From: VGBV01 sp963780395
Lineage (GTDB): Bacteria; Actinomycetota; Thermoleophilia; Solirubrobacterales; 70-9
Direction of reading: 5' to 3'
DNA: 64,000 nucleotides
Assembly (NCBI GenBank): GCA_963780395.1
Contig: CAWABY010000003.1
Span: 124,001 to 188,000, forward strand
The notes under the pieces are model-generated. The model was not told where the DNA came from. It saw only the letters and a program-made list of their open reading frames with translations, and made no database searches. This document shows, piece by piece, positions 7,257 through 16,505 of the stretch. The position numbers and the translations under genes are program-made. Positions within the stretch are counted from its first letter, which is position 1, and every line of letters begins with the position of its first letter.

Positions 7257-8465
7257 CTAGAGCCCGTACGAGCGGCCGATCACCTCGAGCATGATCTCGT
7301 CGGTGCCGGCGCCGATGCGGTTGAGGCGGGCGTCGCGGTAGGCGCGCTCGATCTCGTACTCCTTCATGTAGCCGTAGCCGCCGTGGATCTGGATGCACTC
7401 GTCGGCGACGTCGCAGATCACCCGCGAGGCGAACAGCTTCGCCTGCGAGATCTCGCGGACGGGGTACTCGCCGTTGGCGAAGCGCCACGCGGTCGAGTAG
7501 ACGAACTGCTTCGCGGCCTCGATCTGGGTTGACATCTCGGCGAACTTGTGGCGGATCGCCTGGAAGCGGCCGATCGGGCGGCCGAACTGCTCGCGCTCCA
7601 TCGCGTACTCGAGCGTGCGCTCGAACATCCGCTCGCAGCCGGCGACGCAGCCGGCGGCGGCGACCAGGCGCTCGCCCTGGAGCTCCCAGGAGATGTGGTA
7701 GAAGCCCTTGCCCTCCTCGCCCAGCATGTTCTCAGCCGGGACGCGGACGTCCTCGAAGGCGATCTCGCCGGTGTCCGAGGCGTGCATCCCCATCTTCTCG
7801 AGCTCGGCCGAGACGCTGAAGCCCGGCACGTGGTTGCCTTCCTCGTCGCGGAGGTCCACCACGAACAGCGTGATCCCGTCGTGGCCCTTGTCGGGATCGG
7901 TCTTGGTGACCAGCACGATGTAGTGGGCCCGCGGGGCGTTGGTGATGAAGGTCTTGGACCCGTTGATCACGTACTCGTCGCCGTCGCGGATCGCGGTGGT
8001 GCGGATGCCGGCGACGTCGGAGCCCGCCCCCGGCTCGGTGATTCCGAGGCAGCTGATCCTCTCGCCCGCGAGCGAGGGCGGCAGGTAGCGCTGCTTCAGC
8101 TCCTCGCTTCCCAGCAGATGGATCGGCGGCGTCGCCATGTCGGTGTGGACCGCGAAGCCCATGTTGAGCCCGCCGCAGCCCGAGTAGCTCATGCACTCGG
8201 CGCGGACCAGCGAGTAGAAGTAGTCGCCGCCCTGCCCGCCGTACTCCTCCGGATAGCAGAGGCCCAGGTAGCCCAGGTCGCCCGCCCGCTTCAGGATCGA
8301 GCTCGGCCAGTAGTTCTCCTCCCACTCCATCCGGTGCGGGAAGCACTCCTTCTGCACCCAGGCCTTCATCGAGTCGCGCAGCTGGTCGTGCTCGTCGCTG
8401 AAGAGCAGGTGCTTGCGGGCTCCCTCGTGGTCGGGCTTGATCACTGAAGAGGTCGCTGTGGCCAC
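7257..8465 (-). CDS. Acyl-CoA dehydrogenase
   Basis: A 402-residue acyl-CoA dehydrogenase, paralogous to the one at 2967-4145. It shows ITEPGAGSDVAGIRT in the FAD/substrate region, NAPRAHYIVLV strands of the central barrel, and GGYGYMKEYEIERAYRDARL at the C-terminus, with the catalytic-base Glu of MKEY. A GTG at 8465 is preceded by AAGGAGG. It is transcribed away from a cytochrome P450 gene from a promoter that overlaps an inverted repeat at 8517-8546, so its expression is probably controlled by a repressor. Substrate unknown. A P450 and a dehydrogenase acting on the same lipid or terpenoid acid is a reasonable but unproven reading of the context. Confidence 0.93.
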   Translation of the reverse strand: MATATSSVIKPDHEGARKHLLFSDEHDQLRDSMKAWVQKECFPHRMEWEENYWPSSILKRAGDLGYLGLCYPEEYGGQGGDYFYSLVRAECMSYSGCGGLNMGFAVHTDMATPPIHLLGSEELKQRYLPPSLAGERISCLGITEPGAGSDVAGIRTTAIRDGDEYVINGSKTFITNAPRAHYIVLVTKTDPDKGHDGITLFVVDLRDEEGNHVPGFSVSAELEKMGMHASDTGEIAFEDVRVPAENMLGEEGKGFYHISWELQGERLVAAAGCVAGCERMFERTLEYAMEREQFGRPIGRFQAIRHKFAEMSTQIEAAKQFVYSTAWRFANGEYPVREISQAKLFASRVICDVADECIQIHGGYGYMKEYEIERAYRDARLNRIGAGTDEIMLEVIGRSYGL

Positions 8466-8516
8466 TCTGCCTCCTTGTATCGGTGGGCTCGGAACAAGCT
8501 TGTACCGAAGTGGGAA

Positions 8517-8550
8517 AGTGGATAGTAGTACCTCTTACTTTCCACTGCAA
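8517..8550 (-). promoter_or_regulatory. Promoter of the acyl-CoA dehydrogenase overlapped by an inverted-repeat operator
   Basis: On the minus strand TTGCAG (8550-8545), a 17-nt spacer and TACTAT (8527-8522) form a good housekeeping-type promoter for the dehydrogenase. An 11-bp inverted repeat with one mismatch (AGTGGATAGTA at 8517-8527 and TACTTTCCACT at 8536-8546) spans the same bases, so a bound dimeric repressor would block RNA polymerase. A weaker plus-strand promoter for the P450 (TTGTAC at 8500-8505) may share the operator. Confidence 0.6.
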
Positions 8551-8618
8551 GCTCGCGTGCGTAGCCAAATAGACGAGGAGTGCGTACCGATTTCTTGAAT
8601 ACAGTCTCGATTGGACGG

Positions 8619-10019
8619 ATGTCAGAGCCGCTCCCTAGCTCCGTCGCGGCGCCCAGGGATGGGTTGCCGCCAGGGCCAAGCTCGCCCGGAGCTCTGCAGA
8701 CCCTGCGCTGGATGTTCCGGCCGATCCCGCTGATGGAGCGCTGCCGTCGCCGCTACGGCCCCCTGTTCTCGATGCGGATGGGCCCCGCCGCCGTGGTCAT
8801 GGTCGCGGACCCGCGCCTGGCCAAGGAGGTGATGGCCGGCGACCCCGAGGTCTTCCGCGCCGGCGACACCAACGGCCTCTTTCGCCCCGTCGTCGGCTCC
8901 CATTCGATCCTGTTGCTGGACGGTGAGGAGCACATGCGCCACCGCCGCATCATGCTGCCCGGCTTCGGGCGCGGGCACGGTGAGCGCTTCGCCGACCAGG
9001 TTCGCGAGATCGCCGAGGCCAGGGTCTCGAGTTGGGAGCCCGGCCAGCGGCTGCGGCTCCGCGACGAGATGGAGGCGATCTCCTTCGACTCGATCATGCG
9101 GGTCGTCTTCAACGACGATTCCGCCGACCGCCACGAGCGGCTGCGCGAGCTGATCCCGGTGATGATGGATCGCTGCGACTCGCCGTTCACGCTGATCCCG
9201 TGGTTCCGCAAGAGCCTGGCGGGCCTCAGCCCCTACGCGCGGCTGATGAAGGTCGTGCGCCAAGTCGACGAGGCGCTCTATGACGCGATCGAGGAGCGGC
9301 GAGCCGACCCGCTGGTGCAGCTCCGCGACGACGTCCTCTCGCTGCTGCTGCGGGCCGGACACGAGGACGGCACCGCGCTCGAGGACCGCGAGATCCGCGA
9401 CGAGCTGCTGACCCTGATCATGGCCGGCTACGAGACGACCACCAGCGGCCTCGCCTGGAGCTTCGAGCGGTTGCTCCGCTCGCCCAAGCAACTGAGCCGG
9501 CTGCTGCAGGACCTCGAGGCCGGCGACGAGCGCTACCTGAACGCGGTGGTGCAGGAGACGCTGCGGGTCCGGCCCGTGGTCCCGGTCGTCGCCCGCAGGC
9601 TGCGCGCTTCGCGCGAGCTGGACGGGCACATGCTGCCGGCCGGGACCATCCTGATGGTCTCGATCTACCTCGTTCACAACGACCCCGAGACCTACCCGGA
9701 GCCTGAGGAGTTCCGGCCCGAGCGCTTCCTGGGGGGGACCCCCGACGACGCGGCCTGGATCCCCTTCGGCGGCGGCGTGCGACGCTGCGTCGGCGCCAGC
9801 TTCGCCCAGCTCGAGATGAAGGTCGTGCTGCGCGAGGTGCTGACCCGGGTGCGACTGCGCGCTGCGTCGGGCAAGCCCGAGTCCCAGGCTCGCAAGCGCT
9901 TCACGTTCACCCCCGGCGGCGCCGCGGCGGCCGAGGTCGAGGAGCTGATTCCCTCGACGACCCCGCTGGGCCGGCGGCGCTTCCGCACGCCTGTGCCGCC
10001 GGGGGCCGTTAAAGCCTGA
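8619..10019 (+). CDS. Cytochrome P450 monooxygenase
   Basis: A soluble heme-thiolate monooxygenase of about 466 residues. Visible signatures are the proline-rich start LPPGP, the I-helix oxygen-activation motif AGYETTTS, the ExxR pair in ETLR, the PERF-type segment FRPERFLG, and the heme loop FGGGVRRCVG with the ligand Cys near residue 390. No membrane anchor is present, as for bacterial class I P450s that take electrons from ferredoxin/ferredoxin reductase; an FprA-type reductase is encoded at 30.6-32.0 kb but no ferredoxin is adjacent. ATG at 8619 is preferred; an in-frame GTG at 8580 after GAGGA would add 13 residues. Divergent from the acyl-CoA dehydrogenase. Substrate not assignable. Confidence 0.93.
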   Translation: MSEPLPSSVAAPRDGLPPGPSSPGALQTLRWMFRPIPLMERCRRRYGPLFSMRMGPAAVVMVADPRLAKEVMAGDPEVFRAGDTNGLFRPVVGSHSILLLDGEEHMRHRRIMLPGFGRGHGERFADQVREIAEARVSSWEPGQRLRLRDEMEAISFDSIMRVVFNDDSADRHERLRELIPVMMDRCDSPFTLIPWFRKSLAGLSPYARLMKVVRQVDEALYDAIEERRADPLVQLRDDVLSLLLRAGHEDGTALEDREIRDELLTLIMAGYETTTSGLAWSFERLLRSPKQLSRLLQDLEAGDERYLNAVVQETLRVRPVVPVVARRLRASRELDGHMLPAGTILMVSIYLVHNDPETYPEPEEFRPERFLGGTPDDAAWIPFGGGVRRCVGASFAQLEMKVVLREVLTRVRLRAASGKPESQARKRFTFTPGGAAAAEVEELIPSTTPLGRRRFRTPVPPGAVKA

Positions 10020-10184
10020 GCACGCACTTTTTGGGCGGCCCCGCCACGACGGCCTGCAATCAGGTTCTCAGCGCGTTTCCGGCGGGCAGGGGACGCCTGG
10101 CCGTGCGTAGAACGAGTGTCTAGAGATCCAAGTTCGCCAAAAGTCGGGTGAAATTTTGCCGAAATTGCGCCGATACTGTCTGCG
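10020..10184. other. 165-nt gap between P450 and cyclic-di-GMP enzyme
   Basis: No gene is seen here. The last 50 nt are AT-richer than the surroundings, and TACTGT (10174-10179) stands 5 nt before the ATG of the next gene, consistent with a leaderless-type promoter. No riboswitch-like structure was recognised. Confidence 0.4.
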
Positions 10185-11933
10185 ATGGGGTTAGTTGCTG
10201 CGTCGGGGAGTAACCCCCCGACAGCCGAAATTGAGGAGGCGTCAGGCGGTCTTCGTGACAAGCGCCTGCGCTCTTTCGATCCAAGCGACCTCCTGGCGGG
10301 GCCTGCGGCCGCACGCCCGATCGCGCTCGCGCAGGCCTACCTCGCCGTCGGCGCCGCGGTGACTGGGGCGCTCGGCGCCCTGCTCCCTCACCCGCCCTAC
10401 TTCAACACCACCGGCATCCTGATCGTCGACGGCGCGGCCCTGCTCTGGGGGCTGTGGATGTTCCGCTACGCGGGGCGCATCCCGTTCTGGCTGCTGCGCA
10501 TCGCCCCGGCATTGGCCACGGTGATGACCTCGTTCGCGGTCTATTTCAGCGGCGACAGCACCAGCGGCTACGCCCTCTTCTACGTCTGGGTCGGCCTCTA
10601 CGTCTTCTACTTCCCGGTCTCGCGCGCCGACGCTGCGATCAACGTGCTCTGGGCGTTCGCCAACTACGCGATCGTGATCGCGCTGACGCCGGCGGCGCCC
10701 GGCGGTGCCTTCCACACCGACGTCCATCACTTCGTGATCACGGCGGGGACGCTTATCACCGCGGCCACCCTGCTGACCTACCTGCGGATCAGGGTGGAGC
10801 GGCTGATGCGCCGGCTCACCGACGCCGCCCGCACGGACGCCCTCACGGGCCTCCCGAACCGCGTCGCCCTGCACGAGGCGCTGGAGCGCGAGCTCGAGCG
10901 CGGCAAGCCCGAGGAGCGCCCGACCAGCCTGCTGATCTTGGACATCGACCGCTTCAAGCGCGTCAACGATCGCTTCGGCGTCTCCGAGGGCGACCGCGTC
11001 GTGCGCAGGGTCGCGTCCCTGCTCGAGGAGTCGACGCGGATCATGGACGTGGTTGCGCGCTCGGGCGGCGAGGAGTTCGCGATCGTGCTGCCCGAGACCG
11101 ACCAGCACCGCGCCTTCCTCTTCGCCGAGGAGCTGCTGGACCGCCTCCGCAAGGAGTTCTCGGCGCCTCAGATCGAGCTGACGGCCTCGGTCGGCGTCGC
11201 GACTTCGCCCGGGCACGCCGATGACCTCGCGGGCCTGATGGCGGCCAGCGACGGCGCGCTGCACGCGGCCAAGGCGCTGGGGCGCGACCGCGCGGTGATC
11301 TACAGCCCCGAGGTCACCAGCGTGCTCGGCTCGGTCACGGGTCGACGCAACGTCGCCGACCAGGCCCAGATGGCGACCGTGCTCAGCCTGGCCGAGGCGC
11401 TGGACCAGCGCGACTCGGGCACCGCACGCCACAGCCAGACGGTCGGGCGCCTGTGCGAGATGATGGCGGCCGAGCTCAGCTTGGACGAGGATCGGGTGCA
11501 GCGGCTGAGGTTGGCGGGGATCCTGCACGACATCGGCAAAATCGCCGTCCCGGACTCGATCCTGATGAAGCCCGGCCCCCTCACCGACGACGAGTGGGTG
11601 CAGATGCGCCGCCACCCAGAGCTGGGCGCCCGCATTCTCTCCAGCCGCGAGCTGGACGATGTGCGCGAGTGGATCCTGGCCCATCACGAACGCCCCGACG
11701 GCGGCGGCTATCCAAAGGGCCTGACCGAGGAAGAGATCCCCCTCGAGGCCTCAATCGTCGCCGTCGCCGACGCCTTCGAGGCGATGACGAGCGACCGCGT
11801 CTATCGCCCCGGCATGCACCCCGACGCCGCGCGCGAGGAGCTTCTGGACAACGCCGGGTCCCAGTTCTCCGAGGAAGTCGTGCACGCCCTGCTGCGCGCC
11901 GTCGACCGCGAGGGCGCGCCGGTCATTCGCTGA
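10185..11933 (+). CDS. Membrane-bound GGDEF + HD-GYP cyclic-di-GMP enzyme
   Basis: A 582-residue signalling protein joining synthesis and breakdown of cyclic-di-GMP. Residues about 45-220 hold five or six membrane helices forming an N-terminal sensor. A GGDEF domain follows, with an intact GGEEF active-site motif at residues 294-298 (RSGGEEFAIVLP) and TDALTGLPNR at its start. The C-terminal HD-GYP domain has HDIGK at 448-452 and the HHERPDGGGYPKGL loop around residue 510. Both active sites look complete, so it could be bifunctional, although in most such fusions one activity dominates. No RxxD inhibitory site was located with certainty. The 3' end overlaps the convergent MMPL gene by 11 nt. 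Confidence 0.92.
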   Translation: MGLVAASGSNPPTAEIEEASGGLRDKRLRSFDPSDLLAGPAAARPIALAQAYLAVGAAVTGALGALLPHPPYFNTTGILIVDGAALLWGLWMFRYAGRIPFWLLRIAPALATVMTSFAVYFSGDSTSGYALFYVWVGLYVFYFPVSRADAAINVLWAFANYAIVIALTPAAPGGAFHTDVHHFVITAGTLITAATLLTYLRIRVERLMRRLTDAARTDALTGLPNRVALHEALERELERGKPEERPTSLLILDIDRFKRVNDRFGVSEGDRVVRRVASLLEESTRIMDVVARSGGEEFAIVLPETDQHRAFLFAEELLDRLRKEFSAPQIELTASVGVATSPGHADDLAGLMAASDGALHAAKALGRDRAVIYSPEVTSVLGSVTGRRNVADQAQMATVLSLAEALDQRDSGTARHSQTVGRLCEMMAAELSLDEDRVQRLRLAGILHDIGKIAVPDSILMKPGPLTDDEWVQMRRHPELGARILSSRELDDVREWILAHHERPDGGGYPKGLTEEEIPLEASIVAVADAFEAMTSDRVYRPGMHPDAAREELLDNAGSQFSEEVVHALLRAVDREGAPVIR

Positions 11934-14034
11934 GGGGCTCGGGCTCGGGCTCGGGCTCCGCGGCGTCGCCCAGTTCGGTGCCGCCGCCCAGCCAGGCAGG
12001 GGCCCACCAGGCCCGCCCGCCCAGCAGCCCCAGCAGCGCGGGGAACAGGAAGGTCCGCACGACCGCGGCGTCCACGAGCACGGCCAGCGCCGTTCCGATC
12101 GCGATCTCCTTGATGAAGACCAGCTCCGAGAAGGCGAAGGCGCCCATCGCCACGGCGAACAAGAGGGCGGCGGACGTGATCGGGCGCCCGCTGCGAGCCA
12201 GACCCCGGGCGATCGCGTCGCGCTCGCTGCGGGACCCGGCGCGACGCTGCTCGGAGATCCGCTGTAGCAGGAATACCCCATAGTCGGTGGAGAGGCCGAA
12301 GACGACCGCGAACAGCAGGATCGGAATCGAGGTGTCGAGCGCCTCCTGGCCGCTGTAGTCGAGGAAGCCCTCCAGGCGCCCGTCCTGGAAGATCAGCACC
12401 AGCACCCCGAAGGCGACGCCGACGGTCAGCGCGTTCATCAACAGGGCCAAGAACGGCAGCACGATCGACCGCGTCATCACGAACAGCAGCACCACGGTCG
12501 AGATCACGATGATCACGATCGCCGCCGGCAGGTGGTCGCCCAGACTCTGACGCTGGTCGGTGAGCTCGGCGGGCGGGCCGTTGGCCAGGCTGGGCGCACC
12601 CCAGTCAAGGTCCCGCGCCACCTCCACCGTGTCGAGAGCCTGATCGGTGAAGGGATCCACGCCCAGCAGCGCGTCGACCCGCCTGACGTCATCGTCGACC
12701 CGCACGGGCGCCAGCACGCGTTCGACCCCCTCGGTCCGCGCCAGCTCGCGTCGCGCCCGCCTCAGCTGTGCCTTCGAGCCACGCTCGGTAAGCACGATGT
12801 CGATCACCGAGGCCGGATCGCCGGCGAAGCGCTCGTCGAGGATCGCGTCGACCCGGTGGGCGCTGCTGTCCGCCGGCAACACGCTCGGGTCGGCGCGCGT
12901 CAGCTCCACCCGCAGGAAGGGCAGGCTGATCAGCACCATCCCCGCCATTACCAGCGTCGCGATCGGGATCGGGTGGCGCAGCACGAAGCGCCCGAGGGAG
13001 TACCAGCGCTGCTCGCTTGGCGGGCTCTGCAGCCGCCGCGGCGCCAGCGCGTTCACGCGCGGGCCCAGCATCGCGAGCATCGCCGGCAGCACCGTGAGGC
13101 TGACCAGCACCGAGGTGAGGGCGACCAAGGCCCCGCCGACGCCGATCGAGTAGAGGAAGCGTTGCGGGAAGACCGCGAGCGAGGCCATAGCGACGCCCAC
13201 CGTTAGCCCGCTGAAGAGGATCATCCGCCCGGTCGAGCCGAGCGTGCCGCGCAGTGCGGCACCGGTCGGTCCGCCGGCGGCGAGCTCGTCCCGGAACCTG
13301 GAGATCACGAACAGGCTGTAGTCGATCGCGAGCCCGAGGCCGAGCCCGATCACGATGTTGACCACGAACACGTCGATCTCCATCACGTTCGTCAGCAGCC
13401 GCAGCAGGAGCAGGGTGGTGACGATCGAGAGCACCCCTACGACCAGCGGCAGCGCCGCCGCCACGAGTCCGCGGAAGACCAGCAGCGAGAGCAGGAACAG
13501 CAGCGGCGCCGCGTAAAGCTCGATCCGGCGCAGGTCGTCCTCGGTCGTCTCGTTCAGCTGGTGCGCGGTCACGGCGGCCCCTCCGGCCGTGACGAAGCGC
13601 ACCCCCCCGAAGGTATCCTCGACCTTCGCACCGACGTCGGCTATGTCGTCGACGTCCGCGTCCAGGTAGCCGACCACCAGCCCCGCCCGCTTGTCCTCCG
13701 AGAGCCCCTCAATGGCGGTGCGGGTGACGCTCGGGATGTCGGCCAGGCGTCGCTCGGCCTCCGCCGCGGCCGCCCGCACCTTGGCCGGGCCGCCCTCGGA
13801 GGGCTCGACTATGAGGACGACGTCCGGAAGCGGCCGTTCGCCGCTCGCGTCCTCGAGCGCCTCTGTCGCTCGCGCGCTCTCGGAGTCCGGGTCCTGGAAG
13901 CCGTAGGGCTTGACCGCGTCGAACACCGAAGCGCTGCCGATGGCGGCCGCGACGGCGACCAGAAGAGCGGCCAGCACGATTCTGCCCCGCCAGCGGTAGG
14001 CGTAGTGCCCGAGGCTCCTCACCGGGGCGATCAT
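11923..14034 (-). CDS. MMPL/RND-family membrane transporter
   Basis: A large integral membrane protein of about 703 residues with the MMPL layout: one N-terminal helix (GRIVLAALLVAVAAAIGSA), a soluble loop, five helices (LYAAPLLFLLSLLVFRG to SLTVLPAMLAML), then the same pattern repeated in the second half. LGLGLAIDYSLFVISRFRDE and FGLSTDYGVFLLQRI carry the Asp-Tyr pairs used in proton coupling in this family. Such proteins export lipids, siderophores or drugs. The C-terminus ends in a short Glu-Pro repeat. The start is uncertain: ATG at 14034 gives a conventional cytosolic N-terminus, while a GTG at 14139 would add 35 proline-rich residues that look non-coding. It is divergent from the beta-oxidation operon and convergent with the cyclic-di-GMP gene. 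Confidence 0.88.
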   Translation of the reverse strand: MIAPVRSLGHYAYRWRGRIVLAALLVAVAAAIGSASVFDAVKPYGFQDPDSESARATEALEDASGERPLPDVVLIVEPSEGGPAKVRAAAAEAERRLADIPSVTRTAIEGLSEDKRAGLVVGYLDADVDDIADVGAKVEDTFGGVRFVTAGGAAVTAHQLNETTEDDLRRIELYAAPLLFLLSLLVFRGLVAAALPLVVGVLSIVTTLLLLRLLTNVMEIDVFVVNIVIGLGLGLAIDYSLFVISRFRDELAAGGPTGAALRGTLGSTGRMILFSGLTVGVAMASLAVFPQRFLYSIGVGGALVALTSVLVSLTVLPAMLAMLGPRVNALAPRRLQSPPSEQRWYSLGRFVLRHPIPIATLVMAGMVLISLPFLRVELTRADPSVLPADSSAHRVDAILDERFAGDPASVIDIVLTERGSKAQLRRARRELARTEGVERVLAPVRVDDDVRRVDALLGVDPFTDQALDTVEVARDLDWGAPSLANGPPAELTDQRQSLGDHLPAAIVIIVISTVVLLFVMTRSIVLPFLALLMNALTVGVAFGVLVLIFQDGRLEGFLDYSGQEALDTSIPILLFAVVFGLSTDYGVFLLQRISEQRRAGSRSERDAIARGLARSGRPITSAALLFAVAMGAFAFSELVFIKEIAIGTALAVLVDAAVVRTFLFPALLGLLGGRAWWAPAWLGGGTELGDAAEPEPEPEPLSE

Positions 14035-14162
14035 ATGGAGGGGAGCGCCACCGGCGCCACCCTCAATAATGTGGAGATTGGGCACCGGTTTATTCGGGCG
14101 GTGCGTGGGCGGGATCTTGTAGGGAGTAGGAAGTGTCACCTCCCATCGGTGCCCAGATCCAA

Positions 14163-14168
14163 TACGCT
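14163..14168 (+). promoter_or_regulatory. -10 box for a leaderless-type start of the CoA operon
   Basis: TACGCT ends 6 nt before the GTG at 14175, and no ribosome binding site is present, so transcription would begin at or next to the start codon. No clear -35 was found. The same geometry recurs at several genes in the window. Confidence 0.45.
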
Positions 14169-14174
14169 GCCCGC

Positions 14175-14957
14175 GTGGCCGAGAAGGAGCTCCTCTACGA
14201 GGTCAGCGACGGGGTAGCGACCCTGACCCTGAACCGCCCCGACCAGCGCAACGCGCTCAATGCCGAGCTCCTGACGCAGCTGGTCGAGGGGGTGCAGGCC
14301 GCGCGCGACGACGACGAGGTCAGGGCGGTGGTGCTGACCGGGGCCGGCGACAAGGTCTTCTGCGCCGGGGCCGACCTCGGCGGCTTCGCGGCCGACGTGG
14401 CGCTGGTCGAGAAGCACTTCGCCTCGGACCTCTTCCTCGAGTTCTTCCGGCTGATGCCGCGGCTGGGCAAGCCGTCGCTCTGCGCCGCCAACGGCCATGT
14501 GCTCGCTGGGGGCATGGGGCTGGCGCTCTCGTGCGACCTGCTGATCGCGAAGGAGGGCGCTCGCTTCGGCACCCCCGAGATCAACGTCGGCGCCTTCCCG
14601 TACATGATCATGGCGATCATCTACCGCAACGTCCCGCGCAAGAAGGTGAACGAGATGATGCTGCTGGGCGAGCAGATCTCGGCCGAGGACGCCGTCACCT
14701 TCGGGCTCGCGAACAAGGTCGTGCCCGCGGACGAGTTCGAAGCCGCGGTGGACGAGTGGGCGGCCAAGCTCGCCTCGAAGAGCCCGGTGCTGATGCGCCT
14801 CGGCCACGACGCGATGTACCGACAGCAGGACATGGCGCTCGACGACGCGCTCGAGTTCCTGCGCTCCCAGCTCTCGCTGACCTTCTCGACCGAGGACATC
14901 CAGGAGGGCGTCAAAGCCTTCTTCGAGAAGCGCGAGCCGGACTGGAAGGGACGATGA
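14175..14957 (+). CDS. Enoyl-CoA hydratase/isomerase family protein
   Basis: A 260-residue crotonase-fold enzyme that hydrates or isomerises enoyl-CoAs. Typical elements are NRPDQRNALN near the N-terminus, the oxyanion-hole segment GAGDKVFCAGADLGGF and ANGHVLAGGMGLALSCDLLI, followed by FGTPEINVGAFP, in which the Glu occupies the position of a catalytic acid in crotonases. The GTG at 14175 is chosen because conserved crotonase sequence starts right after it. It is the first gene of a six-gene operon; the stop overlaps the start of the carboxyltransferase (ATGA, 14954-14957). Together with the downstream genes it points to catabolism of a branched or keto acyl-CoA, but the specific substrate is unknown. 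Confidence 0.92.
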   Translation: MAEKELLYEVSDGVATLTLNRPDQRNALNAELLTQLVEGVQAARDDDEVRAVVLTGAGDKVFCAGADLGGFAADVALVEKHFASDLFLEFFRLMPRLGKPSLCAANGHVLAGGMGLALSCDLLIAKEGARFGTPEINVGAFPYMIMAIIYRNVPRKKVNEMMLLGEQISAEDAVTFGLANKVVPADEFEAAVDEWAAKLASKSPVLMRLGHDAMYRQQDMALDDALEFLRSQLSLTFSTEDIQEGVKAFFEKREPDWKGR

Positions 14958-16505
14958 GCCTGAAGGACCAGACCGAGGACCTGCAGCGGCGTCGCGAGCG
15001 CGCGAAGCTCGGCGGCGGCGAGGAGAAGATCGCCAAGCAGCACGAGCGCGGCAAGCTCACGGCCCGCGAGCGGATCGAGCTGCTCTGCGACGAGGGCACG
15101 TTCGTGGAGATGGGGATCCAGGCGCGTCCACACTCCTTCCAAAAATCTATGGAGGGGGTGGAGGCGCCGGCCGACGGCGTCATCACCGGCTGGGGCGACG
15201 TCGACGGCAAGACCTGCTGCATCGCCGCCTACGACTTCACGGTGATGGCCGGCTCGATGGGGATGACCGGCGAGATCAAGGTCGGGCGGCTGCGCGAGAT
15301 GGCGCTGAACAAGCGCATGCCGTTCATCTGGCTGCTCGACTCGGCAGGCGCGCGCATCCAGGAGGCGGCGGGCTCGATGTTCGCCGGTTCGGGCCACCTG
15401 TTCCGCGAGGAGGTGGTGATGTCGGGAGTGATCCCGATGGTCGCCGCGATGCTCGGGCCATGCGCCGCCGGGACCGCCTACATCCCGGGCCTCTCGGACT
15501 TCGTGCCGATGGTCGTCGGCCAGGGAGCGATGGCGCTCGCCGGCCCGCACCTGACCAAGGCGGTGACCGGCGAGGACATCTCGATGGAGGAGCTGGGCGG
15601 CGCCAAGGTCCACTGCCGCAAGTCTGGCGTCGGCGACCTCGAGTGCAAGGACGACCCGGAGTGCATCCAGGCCGTCAAGGACTATCTCTCGTACTTCCCG
15701 TCCGAACTGCGAGCAGCGCCCGCCGGTGATCGAGACGAAGGACCCCGACGACCGCGCCTCGGAGAAGCTGCTCGAGATCGTCCCGGAGTCGAACCGCCAG
15801 CCCTATGACATGTACGACGTGATCCGCGAGATCACCGACGACGGCGAGTTCTTCGACATCAAGCCGAAGTTCGCGAAGACGATCATCACCTGCCTCGCGC
15901 GCTTCGGCGGCATGCCGTGCGGCATCGTCGCCAACCAGCCCAAACAGCTCGGCGGCATCCTCGAGAACGACTCAGCCGACAAGGCGGCGCGCTTCGTCAA
16001 CCTCTGCGACGCCTTCAACATCCCGCTGCTGTTCATCCAGGACGTGCCCGGGTTCATGGTCGGCTCCAAGGTCGAGCACGCCGGGATCATCCGCCACGGG
16101 GCGAAGATGCTGTACGCGGTCAGCCGCGCCACGGTGCCGAAGATCACCGTCGTGGTCCGCAAGGCCTACGGCGCCGGCTACTACGTGATGAACGGCAAGG
16201 CCTACGAGCCCGACCTGATCGTCGCCTGGCCCTCGGCCGAGATCTCGGTGATGGGCGCCGAGGGCGCGGTCAACATCATCGGCCGCTCCGCGATCGAGGC
16301 CTCCGACGACCCCGAGGCGACCAGGGAGAAGATGCTGGAGGAGATCCGCAAGACGATCGACCCCTACATCGCCGCGGGCAACGCCCTGATCGACGACGTG
16401 ATCGACCCGCGAGAGACCCGCCCGACGATCATCAAGGGACTGCGGATGGCAAAGGACAAGCGCGTCGAGCGCCCCTGGAAGAAGCACGGGGTGATGCCGG
16501 TATGA
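14954..16505 (+). CDS. Acyl-CoA carboxylase carboxyltransferase (beta) subunit, frameshifted
   Basis: This encodes the carboxyltransferase half of a biotin-dependent acyl-CoA carboxylase (propionyl-, methylcrotonyl- or geranyl-CoA type), which moves CO2 from carboxybiotin to an acyl-CoA. Both crotonase-like halves are present: acyl-CoA side (AGARIQEAAGSMF) and biotin side (PGFMVGSKVEHAGIIRHGAK). The frame breaks after YFPS at 15701-15704: removing the G at 15704 joins it to NCEQRPPVIETKD and yields 516 residues, the family length. Because both halves are fully conserved, an assembly indel is more likely than a dead gene. No biotin carboxylase/BCCP gene is in the window, so the alpha subunit must be elsewhere. 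ATGA overlaps link it to both neighbours. Confidence 0.87.
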
